A DNA stretch of 64,000 nt from Candidula unifasciata (GCA_905116865.2 CAJHNH020005013.1:281001-345000); one strand, 5' to 3'; counted from the first letter of the stretch, positions 10,901 through 41,110 are shown. The notes: generated by a model from the letters alone, not told the origin. Numbers and translations: made by a program.

Positions 10901-12429
10901 GCTTTTGACCTTTCCCTCATTAGGGTTTTTGAAAGCTTATTTGTATGCACACTGCTGGTTCTTTGCCTCTCAGGCAGATACTTTGAAGGAAACACCCCTA
11001 ATTAGTTGCCTTCTACTGCATGCTTATTGGGGGGCAGCAGATCTGTTCTTTGTTCTCTACAATGGGACCTCAAATCCCACCCAGTTCACATGTGCTGTGC
11101 TGAATATGAGTTGGAAACACACATATAATATACTGCTGTGCATTTGTGAAAGTCTTAAGTATTTTAAAGATGAGTTGCCCTGAGTTATGTGGCTTGGTCT
11201 GTCTCCACAAAAAGGCTGCATGCTAAGAGCGTCGCACAAAGCACAAACTCTGTAGCTCTGATGATGTTCCCTCGGGATCTATAACAATTTCACTTGTGAA
11301 CCAAGAGGTGTGAAAAGGGCCCACCACCTTCAGGGTGCTAGTACTTATCTTGCACACCACATTAATGTCTGAAGTTGTGTAGGTAAAGAACTCTGCAGCA
11401 TGGTACTTCAGCAGTGGATCAGGATGCCAACCTCATTTTGTTAGATGCCAAGCCCTTTTCGGGGTTTATGTGACCTGAATGCAGTTGCAAATGCATTAAA
11501 CAGAGGTAATGATTATCACCCACTTTGTTAGATATAGATATATCTTCTCACAAACAGGTGTGGAAAAGAGCAATGGAAGTATGGGGCAGTGAAGAAAAGT
11601 TAGAGGAGGCTAAAGAATTGAGAAGTGACAATCGAGAGAAATCAAAGCAGAAAAAATTCAGCAAGAAGCTAAAAGGTAAGCATTGATCAACATTGTCATC
11701 TGTTATATAAAGTGATTTGTGGTGCACTGTTTTGGGATTTGCTGTTTTCCCTTTTCTTTCAGGTTTCCTTTCCATAAACTTTGACCGTCCCTTGTAAACT
11801 GCTATTTATGCTGGGGTTGAATGGATAGCTTTCTGTGTTTATATAATTTTTTGTTGTTGATAGGAGTTTTGAAAATTAAAGAAATGTGGCAAATCCTACT
11901 CTCAGTAGAATGGACTAGGTTGGCGGATGATGGCTAATCTCTTGTGCTAAGACGATTATATGATCACGGTGTGAAGCCTGGTGAAGAATGTCATGCCCTT
12001 CTAGGTCAGGATAGGAGACATTTTAACCACTTCTCACAGTTAATAGGAGTACCTTGGGGTGGCTGTTGCATCGGAGGACAGAGTGCACAGAGATGCACAG
12101 TGTACAATGACATGAATTGTGATAACAGTAGTATAAAAGTTACTTTACACTGGATGATTTAGAAATAAAATTATTTGTGAAACTGTCTAGAACTGAAAGA
12201 GTTCCTGTTTCAGCATAACATTTCCATAGAAAATATTGGAAAAACAACTAATCTTTGTAACTTTTTTGTTGTTGCAGAGCTTCGCATGGAAGTGAGGAGC
12301 AGTTTGTGGCGGAAAGATTTATCAGGGCACCAGCATGAATTTGAAGATGAAGTATATGATGAAGATGAGGATATGTACTCAAAAACCTGCAGCACTTGTG
12401 GTCATGTATGGACATATGAAAAAATGTGA
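4178..12429 (+). CDS. XPA: XPA, DNA damage recognition/scaffold protein of nucleotide excision repair (6 coding exons)
   Basis: Coding exons: 4178-4314, 5269-5405, 8659-8764, 9802-9964, 11558-11675, 12278-12429. All junctions are GT-AG and keep frame, giving 270 aa (human is 273). XPA verifies lesions and bridges RPA, ERCC1-XPF and TFIIH in the nucleus. Visible features: a basic N-terminus ([18 protein letters not shown]); a C4 zinc finger CKEC...CDGC at residues 102, 105, 123 and 126; the DNA-binding region with [20 protein letters not shown] and a [11 protein letters not shown] core; a basic helix rich in Lys after [15 protein letters not shown]; and the C-terminal TFIIH-contact tail with CSTCG and terminal YEKM. 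The ATG follows a good acceptor (pyrimidine tract, AG at 4174-4175), so a non-coding first exon probably lies upstream. Introns 1-5 are filled with SINE-C and LINE debris. No damage to the reading frame. Identity is secure from the whole-length match to the family. Confidence 0.96.
4500..4765 (+). mobile_element. SINE-C copy in XPA intron 1
   Basis: Family landmarks in order: GTTCCGGGGCCTTATAGGGA, AGACCAACTGCC, AAGAGTCAACTAATTGGG, CTGCCTGAGAGGCAAGGAAC, AGTCAGATCTG, CACTCAGGTTCTGGAAC, AGAACTTTCCG, TTTACAGCT, then a purine-rich tail. The head shows no clear pol III boxes. Confidence 0.75.
4864..4943. repeat. (TC)n microsatellite, 80 bp
   Basis: Forty uninterrupted CT dinucleotides in XPA intron 1. 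The Ser-Leu frames across it are not genes. Confidence 0.97.
4975..5060 (-). mobile_element. RTE-like LINE 3' fragment
   Basis: Minus strand reads the tail motif around a conserved ...CACAGGGT segment, as at 18870-19060 and 50705-51000. Confidence 0.45.
5655..5850 (-). mobile_element. SINE-C copy in XPA intron 2
   Basis: Antisense SINE-C: ACAGATCTGGCTTACTTGTA, then TTAGTCACC...GACATGCTAGC and a terminal TGGGGTCTAGGAACCCACAT. Confidence 0.7.
6045..6202. repeat. Three ~53-bp imperfect tandem units
   Basis: Units at 6045-6096, 6097-6149 and 6150-6202 share CAGATAAAAAGTAGAATGAA and GAAATTAACTTACAAAAAG. They lie in XPA intron 2. Confidence 0.75.
6203..7210. other. XPA intron 2, no assigned element
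   Basis: AT-rich. A 78-codon open frame at 6814-7050 has no recognisable motif or splice context and I do not call it a gene. Confidence 0.4.
7215..7495 (-). mobile_element. SINE-C copy with (GAA)n tail
   Basis: Full-looking antisense copy: the tail TTCTTCTTCTTC at 7211 is followed by CACCAGCTGTAAACTCTGGC, through CAGATCTGACTCATT, to CCGGAAACCCACACAGGGAA. Confidence 0.75.
7590..8170 (-). mobile_element. LINE-F fragment: C-terminal part of RT ORF
   Basis: Minus strand reads [21 protein letters not shown] thumb sequence, then a Y-A-G-E-T-W-T-L block and the 3' end LQRTCK, with several frameshifts. RTE-like architecture. Confidence 0.6.
8171..8658. other. XPA intron 2 end; possible hAT terminus
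   Basis: CAGGGTTGCCAGAT at 8348-8361 looks like a hAT terminus, but no partner end or target duplication was found. Confidence 0.25.
8905..9025 (+). mobile_element. LINE 3' end with ATGATGATG tail
   Basis: Reads [17 protein letters not shown]... then GGCACATGATGATGAAG, as at 22975-23215 and in the tail of the 44.4-46.2 kb LINE. Confidence 0.65.
9060..9270 (+). mobile_element. tRNA-derived SINE relic
   Basis: A B-box-like GGTTCAAATCT at 9098-9108 follows GCTCGCCTGTGGATTTGAAT. A poly-T run and a tRNA-unrelated body follow. Confidence 0.4.
9405..9715 (-). mobile_element. SINE-C copy in XPA intron 3
   Basis: Begins at a (CTT)n tail, then CACCAGCCATTAACTCTGG, through AGATCTGACTTATTTGTA, to GGCCCCAGAACCCACATGGG. 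Confidence 0.75.
10303..10325. repeat. (TA)n microsatellite
   Basis: About 23 bp of alternating TA in XPA intron 4. The rest of 9965-10900 shows no repeat I can name. Confidence 0.85.
10925..11095 (-). mobile_element. SINE-C partial copy
   Basis: Internal and 5' portions only: GCTTATTTGTATGCACACTG, CTTTGCCTCTCAGGCAGAT, then ACAATGGGACCTCAAATCCC. Confidence 0.6.
11170..11480 (+). repeat. SINE-G-type repeat
   Basis: Shares CACAAAGCACAAACTCTGTA and TCACTTGTGAACC with 34555-34680, 35705-35865, 49390-49560 and 60475-60610. Short, non-coding, class unresolved. Confidence 0.45.
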
Positions 12430-12639
12430 AACTTTTTCATATGACATGAAATGCCTTCAACAAGAATAGACATGCACTTCATCTTTAAGTCAGTACAACC
12501 GTCAGAGCAGCCAGGTTAACTCATAAACTTTGCAAAGAAAAAGGGGTGAACCTCTGAGCAATGGGAATCACAGGCAGTCAGATGTGCAGACACATGACAA
12601 AATCTGTCATCTATGACAACAGGAAATCAGCCCAATGCC

Positions 12640-12795
12640 CTACACTCGATTGAAACTTCCATACTCCCTGTGTGGGTTCTGGACCTCTAATTGGAAAGAG
12701 GGGGGGGGGGGGGAGAGATAGACCAACTGCCCCCTAACAAGCATATCATAAAAGGTGACTAATCAGAGATTTGTGTTTGACTAAATGCTGCCAAT
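12640..12795 (+). mobile_element. SINE-C 5' portion
   Basis: CCCTGTGTGGGTTCTGGACC, a 15-G run, GACCAACTGCCCCC, then AAGGTGACTAATCAG; diverges afterwards. Confidence 0.6.
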
Positions 12796-12859
12796 GTCAC
12801 AGCCTAACGGTAAACTGCAACACAGTGTGCCACCCACCCTTTCATGAATGCAGCAGCAG

Positions 12860-12865
12860 AATAAA
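12860..12865 (+). promoter_or_regulatory. Candidate XPA polyadenylation signal AATAAA
   Basis: First AATAAA hexamer after the XPA stop, 431 bp downstream. It lies in sequence that follows a SINE-C copy, so the hexamer may belong to repeat DNA and transcript ends may differ. Confidence 0.35.
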
Positions 12866-12964
12866 CACATATAAACAAGCACCCTTCATCCTAATGGAAG
12901 AAAAATGTGTCAGATCTTCCATGCATAATAGTGTACCTGGCTAGTATTATGCAAGTTTAAAGTT

Positions 12965-13230
12965 CAGATCCACGTGACAGATTTCAGTAAATGACAGTGG
13001 GAGAGTGTGTAACTCTGTGACAATAAATTAAGACTGGTAGGTACACCAAGAAATATTTTGATCATATCAGGAAGGAGGAGCAGGGGCCGAAGATGGGCAC
13101 AGGATATAAGTGACTCCTTGAATATAAAAGTACATGAGGCAGGAGAGCTGGCGAGAGACCAAGTTTCTTTCAGGCAGACCGTGATGAAAGCGACGTTCTG
13201 CAAAGGACCTGCTACATGATGATGAGGTAC
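12965..13230 (+). mobile_element. LINE-F 3' end
   Basis: Encodes HEAGELARDQVSFRQTVMKA, then TFCKGPAT and the ATGATGATGAGG tail: the clearest copy of this 3' end in the window. Confidence 0.7.
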
Positions 13231-13234
13231 ACCA

Positions 13235-13440
13235 AACACCCAGAGAGGTAGAGAAAAGAGTAGCAGATAATGAACCAACTGCAATAGTCTTGAGTATAAA
13301 TGTAGTAAAATATTTAGGTAAGTTAGAAATAAACAGACTGTATTTTCTGAACGTGTTATGAGGCAGAATAGACTAGAAAACTTGGTGTTAACCGGTAAAA
13401 TTGATGGAAGAAGGCAAGGGAAAGACAAAGGCATAGATGG
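13235..13440 (+). mobile_element. Second LINE 3' end (RMRQ/ENLVLTGK type)
   Basis: Reads VMRQNRLENLVLTGKIDGRR, matching the 21345-21600 fragment. It abuts the LINE-F tail. Confidence 0.55.
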
Positions 13441-13787
13441 CTTAGCTACATAGATAGGGGTGGGACAACAGCGCTTTACCTAAATTCTGATTTTAAGGTA
13501 TATGTTATTCTGAAATTATTTCTTGGCATAGATTGTCACTGTAACTATATAAATGATTTCTTTGTTTTCATATTATGATCTGCTAATGCTTAGATGCATT
13601 TTAGTTAATAAGTTTACTTATAGTTATTACTTCACAGCCTTGTGTTGACTTATTTATTTCAGTAGATATTATGAAATTACTACATTTATTGTTAATATTT
13701 CAAAATTGTGATTGAGAGTTCATGTTTAATTAACAGAATATGTAATATTTTAAGTAAACGGGAAGAAAGGGTCCTTTTGTATGCAAG

Positions 13788-14013
13788 GTCGGCTCTGTGG
13801 CTAAGTCGATGTGAACGCTTTGAAATGCTGGGTTCAATCCCAGCTACAGGCCATGGCCTTGCGTTGGTTTCGACAGTGGTATCAAGAAAGCCGACCGTCC
13901 AGAAAGCAATGGCAAACAACTGGATGTAAATTTGTCTAGAAAAACCACACAACAGCCAGGGGTTGTTGTTTGGGTTGGTTCTGCAATGTCCTGTAAAGGA
14001 TACGCAGCTAACC
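13788..14013 (+). mobile_element. SINE-A, tRNA-derived, with 12-bp target duplication
   Basis: Head has an A-box-like TGGCTAAGTCGA and B box GGTTCAATCCC. The body runs CCATGGCCTTGCGTTGGTTT to TGCAATGTCCTGTAAAGGAT and ends CTAACC. TTTGTATGCAAG flanks both sides (13776-13787 and 14014-14025), fixing the ends at 226 bp. The long tRNA-unrelated body rules out a functional tRNA gene. Confidence 0.85.
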
Positions 14014-14052
14014 TTTGTATGCAAGTGGTGCATCGGACATATCATGCTAGAG

Positions 14053-14224
14053 CAGTGGTTCTCACATGTCCTTGAAAGACCCTTTCACAGGGGTCGCATA
14101 AGACCATCGAAAAACACATATTCACTGAAGTTATGAAGTAGCAATTAAAATAATTTTATGGTTGGGGGTCACCACATGAGAAACTATTAAAACGTCGCGG
14201 CGTTAGGAAGGTTGAGAACCAGTG
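14053..14224. mobile_element. SPIN/URR1-like hAT MITE, 172 bp, intact ends
   Basis: Termini CAGTGGTTCTCA and GGTTGAGAACCAGTG are hAT-type inverted repeats. A perfect 8-bp duplication TGCTAGAG flanks them (14045-14052 and 14225-14232). The interior (CCTTTCACAGGGGTCGCATA, AGACCATCG, GTTATGAAGTAGCAA, AATAATTTTATGGTTGGGGG, TCACCACATGAG) matches, as I remember it, the non-autonomous SPIN family known in rodents as URR1. No coding capacity. Sits about 30 bp after a SINE-A. Confidence 0.8.
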
Positions 14225-14479
14225 TGCTAGAGTAATATTTTTATGTAGTGCTGATTTGAACAGAGTATTGTGTTAAATGGATCGTACATAAATATGTTAC
14301 ACAGATGTCTTTTTGCAAACATAATGTTTTTCTTTCTTTGTTCAAAACAGCCCTACATTTCCCATTGCAATAACTTTTGAGGCCTCCCCCTCCCCAAAAA
14401 AAACTTTTTTGGAAACATTAATTGTTGGTAATATTTTGTTCCTGAATGTTTGCTTCAGTTTTGTAATTCTTACTTGAAA

Positions 14480-14680
14480 TATTTTGAAACATCTAGTTAT
14501 GTTATATGCTCTGCTCTCAAATGGGTACCAGGATGGGCTGTCCTGGGAAAGTAAAGACGGCTGGCGTAATGCTGACCACATTACCCACCGAGTGCCGATT
14601 GGTCTGTGAAAATATGGGTGCTCTTCCCATATGCCCGATGCGCCTAAGGGCGTGTAAGGGATCTTTACTTTTTACTTTTT
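14480..14680 (-). repeat. Short dispersed repeat, inverted partner at 60236-60410
   Basis: Shares GGTACCAGGATGGGCTGTCC, AAAGTAAAGACGGCTGGCGT and GATGCGCCTAAGGGCGTG with 60236-60410 in reverse. A diverged end also appears at 40890-40925. Non-coding. Confidence 0.6.
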
Positions 14681-15515
14681 TTTTACATCTAATATTTTTT
14701 TATTTTGAATATAACTGCATTGTTATGATTTAGGAATTGGGTTATCTTGATGGCTCCCTGGACACATTTGTAGGAGCTCAGATTTCTGCTTTCAACATAT
14801 ACATCAGCGTCCCCTTAGTTAACAGTACCAGTGCTATACTGGTTGTCAAGATTTCTCATTCATCTGGAGAACTTCTCGTGTGTGGCTGTGCTGATTTTAC
14901 TCCCAGTTCTCACATTCTTAGTAGTGATGTGGACACACTGCTTACAGAATCCTCATCCCATCTCCCTAAGGGCATTAACTGTGAGCATGACCCATAGGAC
15001 GGCCATCTACACTTTAGGTAGTGCTGGCCAGTTACCTGTTTATAGGAGTGTTGATCATCATTTTTTTGTTGTTTATTTTTTAGAAGCATTTTTTTGCGTA
15101 CTTTGCCTGTCATTAAAATATTCAGGATCATAGAACACTCGACATGCCAAATCTTCACTCGCTGTCCCAATTAATAATTAAAGGCCGTTTTATATTTCCA
15201 CGAAACAGTAAAAATAAAATGCTGGGGCATTTCTATTTTGCTAACACTTATAATATGAATTGTCTTGTAGGTAAGCTTATTTAATAAAGCAGTTATTGTG
15301 ATTTTTTCCCCTTTCATATTTGTATTGGCTTGTTCTTTTATTATTTCATGGAAACATTCATTGATTTTATTCCGAATATTATGAATTTGAATTTGTTAAC
15401 CCTTTCAGCCTGTCACAATATGTACAGCGCGTTTCTCATATGAACTTTTATGCTGGAGAAAGTACCTTTTGACGTCTTTGATGCATCAGGGTTAATAGTG
15501 CTAGACCTAAATTTG

Positions 15516-16141
15516 GGCTCTCCTCCGAACTTCGTCCCCATATTATGGCAGCCAAACAAATACCCTAACAGGGCCTCAGTCGTGTGTAAAATGCGGAGTG
15601 CCTGCCGAGGAACAAATCACGGCAAAACTAGGATTGCCTCCAATATAACGGGCCAATATTATCGAGGGCAAACAAATACTCTAACAGGGTCTCAGCGATA
15701 TGTTAATTGTGGACCTGTTTCTGTGACTATGCAACACCGACGACAGTATCCCCCGCACCACTACGCGTGACGCGGATGGGGGCTAAACTAGATGACTGGG
15801 ACTCACGAGCAAATAAATTGGAGGAAGTTGCAGGAGATACAGTAGCTGCTACTCGTGAGTCCCAGCCATCTAGTTTAGCCGCCCATCCGCGATGGGGATA
15901 CGCTCAGCTGTGAGTTTAGTTGGAAGAATACTATCGCTAACCAGCTTCGGAGCTCGTGGTCTCTCCGCCATGTCGCTATTATCGTGTGTATTGTTGCATT
16001 TCTTGAAAATGTCTACAGACAGTAATCCTAGTTTTGCCACGTTGTGTTCGTCGGAGGAAGTCCGCATTTTACACGCGACTGAGGCCCGTTAGGGCATTTG
16101 TTTAGCCGCCATAATATGGGGACGCAGTTCGGAGGAGAGCC
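15516..16141. mobile_element. FB foldback element, copy 3 (long subfamily)
   Basis: 626 bp. Terminus GGCTCTCCTCCGAACTTCG with complement GGAGGAGAGCC at the far end; CTAACAGGG-CCTCAG blocks in both arms; central loop AAATAAATTGGAGGAAGTTG. Target duplication TAAATTTG (15508-15515 and 16142-16149; a preceding C also matches). Confidence 0.85.
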
Positions 16142-16539
16142 TAAATTTGTATTGACCAATCAGCCCTCGATGTGTGGTGATTTCAACATTATGCTAGTCA
16201 CCTTTACTTCCCAGGATATTGCCTGGTATCAATTTTAGGCTGTCAAACTGGGAGCCAGGGTCAGTTTTGAAGAATAAAAACTGCCTCTGTGAAGATTTAA
16301 ACCTGATTTTTGGCTAGCATCCCTTCCTTGGTGTGTATGTAGTGGTGGGGTGGGTGAGGTGAGCAAACAGTTTTATATTTTTAAAAAATTTTTTATACTA
16401 GTGTTTTGTAATAAAAATGTTAATTATTTTGATACACTAGTATTATATGAATTTATATGTCTTTAATTATATGCATTTATTTTTCATTGTAAAAATGGGC
16501 ATTAATAAACATCTTAAATAGCTGTTCACGCCTGAATCT

Positions 16540-16720
16540 TCTTCTTCTACTGTGTTTATCCAAAGATGTGATTGCGTTGTGCCCGTTTACAGCATGGCTG
16601 TGATATTTTTGACTTTCAACCAACACATCCGACTTCTTCAAGCATTTGACTGGGTTAGCCGTTAGTTTTGTGGGAACATTGCAGTCTCACTGTTGTGTGG
16701 TCATCTTTGTTTCCTAGGTC
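16540..16720 (+). repeat. Dispersed repeat shared with 31510-31670
   Basis: Common words: AACACATC, AGCATGGCTG/ACATGGCTGCAG, GGCATTTG...GGGTTAGCC, GACAATGCAGTTTCACTGTG-like ends. Class not identified. Confidence 0.45.
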
Positions 16721-16984
16721 ACAGGTGGTGCCCCCACATCTGGCCGGCCCAGAGAAGCCATGAAATGCTGGTCAGCTGTCAAGAGAAGGTAAGGGCCTAA
16801 CATGAGCATTCCCCACCATCTATAAGAGGTTTCCATAAATGCAAAGCCAATACATGGTGTACTGGTACTGGGCTCGCTCAAGAAATCATCACGTCTTGCT
16901 CTGACTTCAACCTCACTTCCATTTGTCACGGGCTATGTTTTTAGAAGCCAGCAGTAGGCAGCCTTTAGACCTGGGATTTCAATT

Positions 16985-17860
16985 ACCTATTCAAAATGAG
17001 TACTTTGCTTCTTTTGCATGATGTTAGACTTACTGCAGTGAACTTCTATGTCCATTGTGTGGCAGTATACAGACAGATGGGTATGTTCCTTTTTTTCCCC
17101 ATGTCATGGTTTATGAACTCGTCGAGGGACTATCAGCTCCAAGGATCAGTGACAATTTTTTTCTTCTTATGCCTTCAAATGTCAATGTGAATATACAGAA
17201 ATCAACAGTCAGCTTGAGGTTGTTGATGACATATCCACAGAGTTTTTCCTCAAAATGAGCAGGTGTTAACCAGAATAATGTTCTGTTATGCATATGTTGG
17301 ACACTCCTGCAGCAAGTGTTTAGCACTTCCACTCACCAGTGTCTCCTATCTTTAGCTTAACAAGTGTTGTTTCAGCCTGTTATGTCCTTATGGAGTCTAA
17401 AGCTACATATTTGTTCTCTTCGGTCAAGTTGATAGTATACATCATCATCCTTGTGGTCTGGATGTACAGAATCCTATTTGGTACTACAGATACTTCTTAT
17501 AAACTCTTGGCCTCATCACATGTTATGTCTTTATCAGACTGGGGTAGTCTTCCACCTTTGCCAACCTGTCAGCCTCTTCATTTCCAGGTATGTTGCAATG
17601 TCATGGAATCCATTGTACTGCGACTCTTTTGATTTCTGATTCAGTCCATAGAATGCAGCTCTAAAGTCTGGTAGTTTTGTGCTGTTTTTGCTCTTCAGTA
17701 ATGTGACAACTGACTTCATTTCAATGAAGATAGTTATGTTTTTTTTTTTTCAGTTTAGTCTTCACCTGGGGTGATTTGTCAGCCTTCTATATTTTTCTGC
17801 TTGTTGCCTCTTCTATCCTCCACTGGTTGCAGACCTGTGATCTTTTCTAGTTCTTACGCC
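16985..17860 (-). mobile_element. LINE-H fragment with RNase H domain
   Basis: Minus strand reads a decayed TDSKSV-like block (IEMKSVVTLLKSKNSTKLPD), then VAVQWIP, HCNIPGNEEADRLAK (last RNase H carboxylate and following helix), and a remnant of the C-terminal Cys/His region. Several stops and shifts. Confidence 0.65.
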
Positions 17861-18159
17861 TGAATCTATCTATTTTAGTACTCTTTTATTTTGGTATATA
17901 ATCATATCCACATTTTGGATATTGTCCTAAAAGCATAAGTCTGATATTTCACGGCCACAGGCCAAATGTCTGAGGTCACATCTAAAATCAGGTTACATCT
18001 TTTTTTTAAACGAAAGCAATAAATCATCACAAACACACAGACATGCAAAGTTTTAAAACAAAATAAATAAGTCAATAATAGTTTACATGTTTATATCCAT
18101 TCAAAATCTTGTACCCACAGAGAATATAATGAAACTGTAGTGGTGAGAATGGCACAGTG

Positions 18160-18330
18160 TGGAGATCTGGCCGACTCAACACTCAGCGAAAAGGTGAGAC
18201 AAGAAACACAATCAGACTGTTGCTGGTACCATCAGAACTGGGACTCTTTGCTGGCCACTGAAGATGGGGACAGAGCATTTGTGGGAATGTCCTGAGTGCT
18301 ATGATGTCAGTTCCGAATTCATCTTGAGAA
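18160..18330 (+). mobile_element. LINE-RH 3' tail
   Basis: GGTACCATCAGAACTGGGAC, CTGAAGATGGGGACAGAGC, TGTCCTGAGTGCTATGATG; the usual family end. Confidence 0.6.
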
Positions 18331-18629
18331 CAAAATTATTAGGCTGGCTGAATATCAACAGCTGTATCATGTATCACTCCCTTAATAACCCAATGCAGAT
18401 TTGAATCCACCCGCAAATTTTTAAAAATTCTGGTACTTTACCAGGTTTAAAAGATTGTAGTGGTCAGCATTTTCGCCTACCCACACAGCAGTCCTGAGTT
18501 TGTCCTCAGTCTGATGCAAAGTAGTATCAGGGTTGACCAGTATAGCTCTAGAGTCTAGCTAATCCAGTGGGGTTGACCAGTATAGCTCTGGAGTCAAGCT
18601 AGTCTCATGAGATAGGCGCTGCAGTTTTG

Positions 18630-18790
18630 TGAAAGTAAGGTTAGGTTAGTTTCGTATCCTTTACAGGATGTTGCAGAAACAACCCCAGCAGCCCCTGGCT
18701 GTTGTGTAGTTTCTCTAGAGGCAAATATACGTCCAGTAGTTTTGCCATTGCTGTGAAAGTAAAGGCGACTGGTATAATTCTGTACTGTCA
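18630..18790 (-). mobile_element. SINE-A 3' portion
   Basis: Antisense: GTATCCTTTACAGGATGTTG, CCCTGGCTGTTGTGT, then TTTGCCATTGCTGTG. The tRNA head is missing. Confidence 0.65.
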
Positions 18791-18869
18791 CAGCAGCCGG
18801 GGAGTCACAGTAGTACAGTGGCTAGCAAAGTACCATCCTCCTCTGTATGCCATATCATTTGTTGTTGCA

Positions 18870-19060
18870 TGCAGCTTACCCCATATCCTTCCTGTCTGGT
18901 TTTTTAACTTCATTTCCTAACCCCATTTTCCATGTTTTTTTTTTTTAAATCTGCTTTTGTTTCTATGACCCTGTGGGTTCCAGTGCAAAGACATTCTAGT
19001 TATATTGTTCTTAGCTTTTTTTTTCAGTTCCTGATTAGGGTAGATTTTTTTTTAGAGAGT
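18870..19060 (-). mobile_element. RTE-like LINE 3' fragment
   Basis: Antisense CCTGTGGGTTCCAGTGCAAA and GACATTCTAGTTATATTGTT match the protein-coding tail seen in frame at 50705-51000. Confidence 0.55.
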
Positions 19061-19274
19061 TTAACAGACATAGGCTCGTAGGTCTACACAGCCTAACAAA
19101 ATGTGAACACACATTCTTGAAAGTAATGACAGCCAAAGATAAGATACTACCAAAATAAACAGTTCAGAGCAGGTTGATCTATGGAGCTTGCATCTTATTT
19201 ACTCCTCTTGAGGTGAAAACAGGTTCTGTATTTTTTATTTCACTGTACAAATGAGCAATACCATATCTCCGATA

Positions 19275-19365
19275 TCATCATCATGTAGCAGGTCCTTTGC
19301 AGAACGTCGCTCTCATCATGGTCTGCCTGAAAGAAACTCGGTCTCTCGCGTGGCTCATTTCTCTG
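19275..19365 (-). mobile_element. LINE-F 3' end
   Basis: Antisense ATCATCATGTAGCAGGTCCT, TTGCAGAACGTCGCTCTCAT, GGTCTGCCTGAAAG. Confidence 0.65.
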
Positions 19366-19644
19366 ATATGCTTTGTGAAAAATATTACTGACAAGACGCC
19401 ACATTGTCAAAGTTAGTAATTTTGTAAAGTTTGTCAGTAATTAGCTATTCTTCCCTTCCCAGACCAAGGTGCCCAATTCTTGACCTTCTGAAAATAAATG
19501 TTTGTTCATTCATTCATTCATTCCCCCTTCCAAATGTGTTGCACAATTAATTAAAAAAAAGTGTACAATCCATAATGAAGACATTTTGAGATATATTTTG
19601 GTCATTACCGCATATAAATTAGCATAATGCTAATACATTTGTTA

Positions 19645-19815
19645 AACCAGACATGTCAAACTAGTAGCCCATGTGCGGCATGCAGACCTGTGGCTCGCAA
19701 AAACATTCTGGAATAATTTTTTATTACATGACTCTAATTAGTTGTCGAGTGCGGCCCTCGTAACAAAAACATTTCGACCTATATGGCCTTCAGGGGACCC
19801 TACAGCCCTCATATT
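19645..19815. mobile_element. hAT-like relic (GTGTCAAACT type)
   Basis: CAGACATGTCAAACTAG, GCGGCATGCAGACC and GAGTGCGGCCCTCG are typical of hAT non-autonomous elements. No target duplication found. Confidence 0.35.
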
Positions 19816-19829
19816 TTCTAACCGCTGCA

Positions 19830-20229
19830 CCTTCTTTTGTAACCACCGGCCTGATGTTTTTTAACTGCTGAAAATCTGCCTCTTTAACCACATCATCAGA
19901 CCCTCCCACATCCATCATACACACACAGCTGTTTCCAGGTATCACATATACTAATTCAATACCTCAATGATCTGACCATTTACACCAGAGGGGCAGCACT
20001 GCAAAGTTAATGAACCCTATAAATGACAACCAAAAAGTCAGAACTATGGAACTTTTATAACACCGAGACACGTAATTCACAGAGCCTCTGTATTAGAAAT
20101 TTGTACTATATGTGAATACATTTATCAGTAAACCACTTTTAGCCATCACAACTTCGTGACAAAACTCCATTCATACCAAATTATATGACAAAATGCCACA
20201 ATTATGGCAAACTATGTGACAAAGTAAAT
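19830..20229. other. Intergenic DNA between the convergent XPA and PSMC3
   Basis: AT-rich, with a few short internal repeats of AAACTATGTGACAAA-like words near 20140-20245. No gene or named element seen. Confidence 0.4.
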
Positions 20230-20235
20230 TTTATT
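20230..20235 (-). promoter_or_regulatory. Candidate PSMC3 polyadenylation signal AATAAA
   Basis: Forward TTTATT reads AATAAA on the minus strand, 86 bp past the PSMC3 stop codon, a usual distance for a short 3' UTR. Confidence 0.5.
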
Positions 20236-20320
20236 CCAAACTATGTGGGTGTGGGGGGATACAATCATTCCACAATTAACTCATAAACTCAGCACCACTG
20301 TTTGTAAGATACTAAAATAT

Positions 20321-40583
<20,263 letters not shown>

Positions 40584-40929
40584 GTTTTCAAATGATTTAG
40601 CAGAATTGGTTAGAATCGATGATATTCCGTTAATTTCCGTTTTCTTGCGCTATAAGCAACAAAACTGTTCTCCCGAAAATAACCGTCAAAAAACGTGTGT
40701 ATATTCTGTAATAAATAGCTGTTATTAGGATTATTAGGAGCATCTTGATTTCAAAGGAGGATATTTTGATATGTAAAAACAACACCTTACGCAAATAAAA
40801 TTATATCATTTTTTTGAGTAACTGCATACTGTAAATACTGTAATCACATCTACCGATTGGTCTATAAAATATAAGTCTAGCCTATATGCCCAATACCCCC
40901 TAAGGCGTGGAAAAGGGTCCTTTACTTAT

Positions 40930-41110
40930 ATGCTGTTGAGTTTAGTTGAGTCGAGAATTGACATTACAGCACTCAGGACATTCCATGCATGCTCCGTCCT
41001 CATCTTCAGCAGCCAGCGCAGAGTTCCAATACTGATGGTACCGGTCACAACCTGGTTAAAAGTCCGTCTTGCCTTTCCTATGAGGGCAGTGAGCCGGTTA
41101 TATGCTGTAG
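40930..41110 (-). mobile_element. LINE-RH 3' tail
   Basis: Antisense GAATTGACATTACAGCACTC, CCGTCCTCATCTTCAGCAGC, ATACTGATGGTACCGGTC. Confidence 0.6.

Noticed and set aside
13692..14045. 117-codon minus-strand ORF
   Set aside because: Lies across SINE-A in antisense; similar frames appear in other SINE-A copies.
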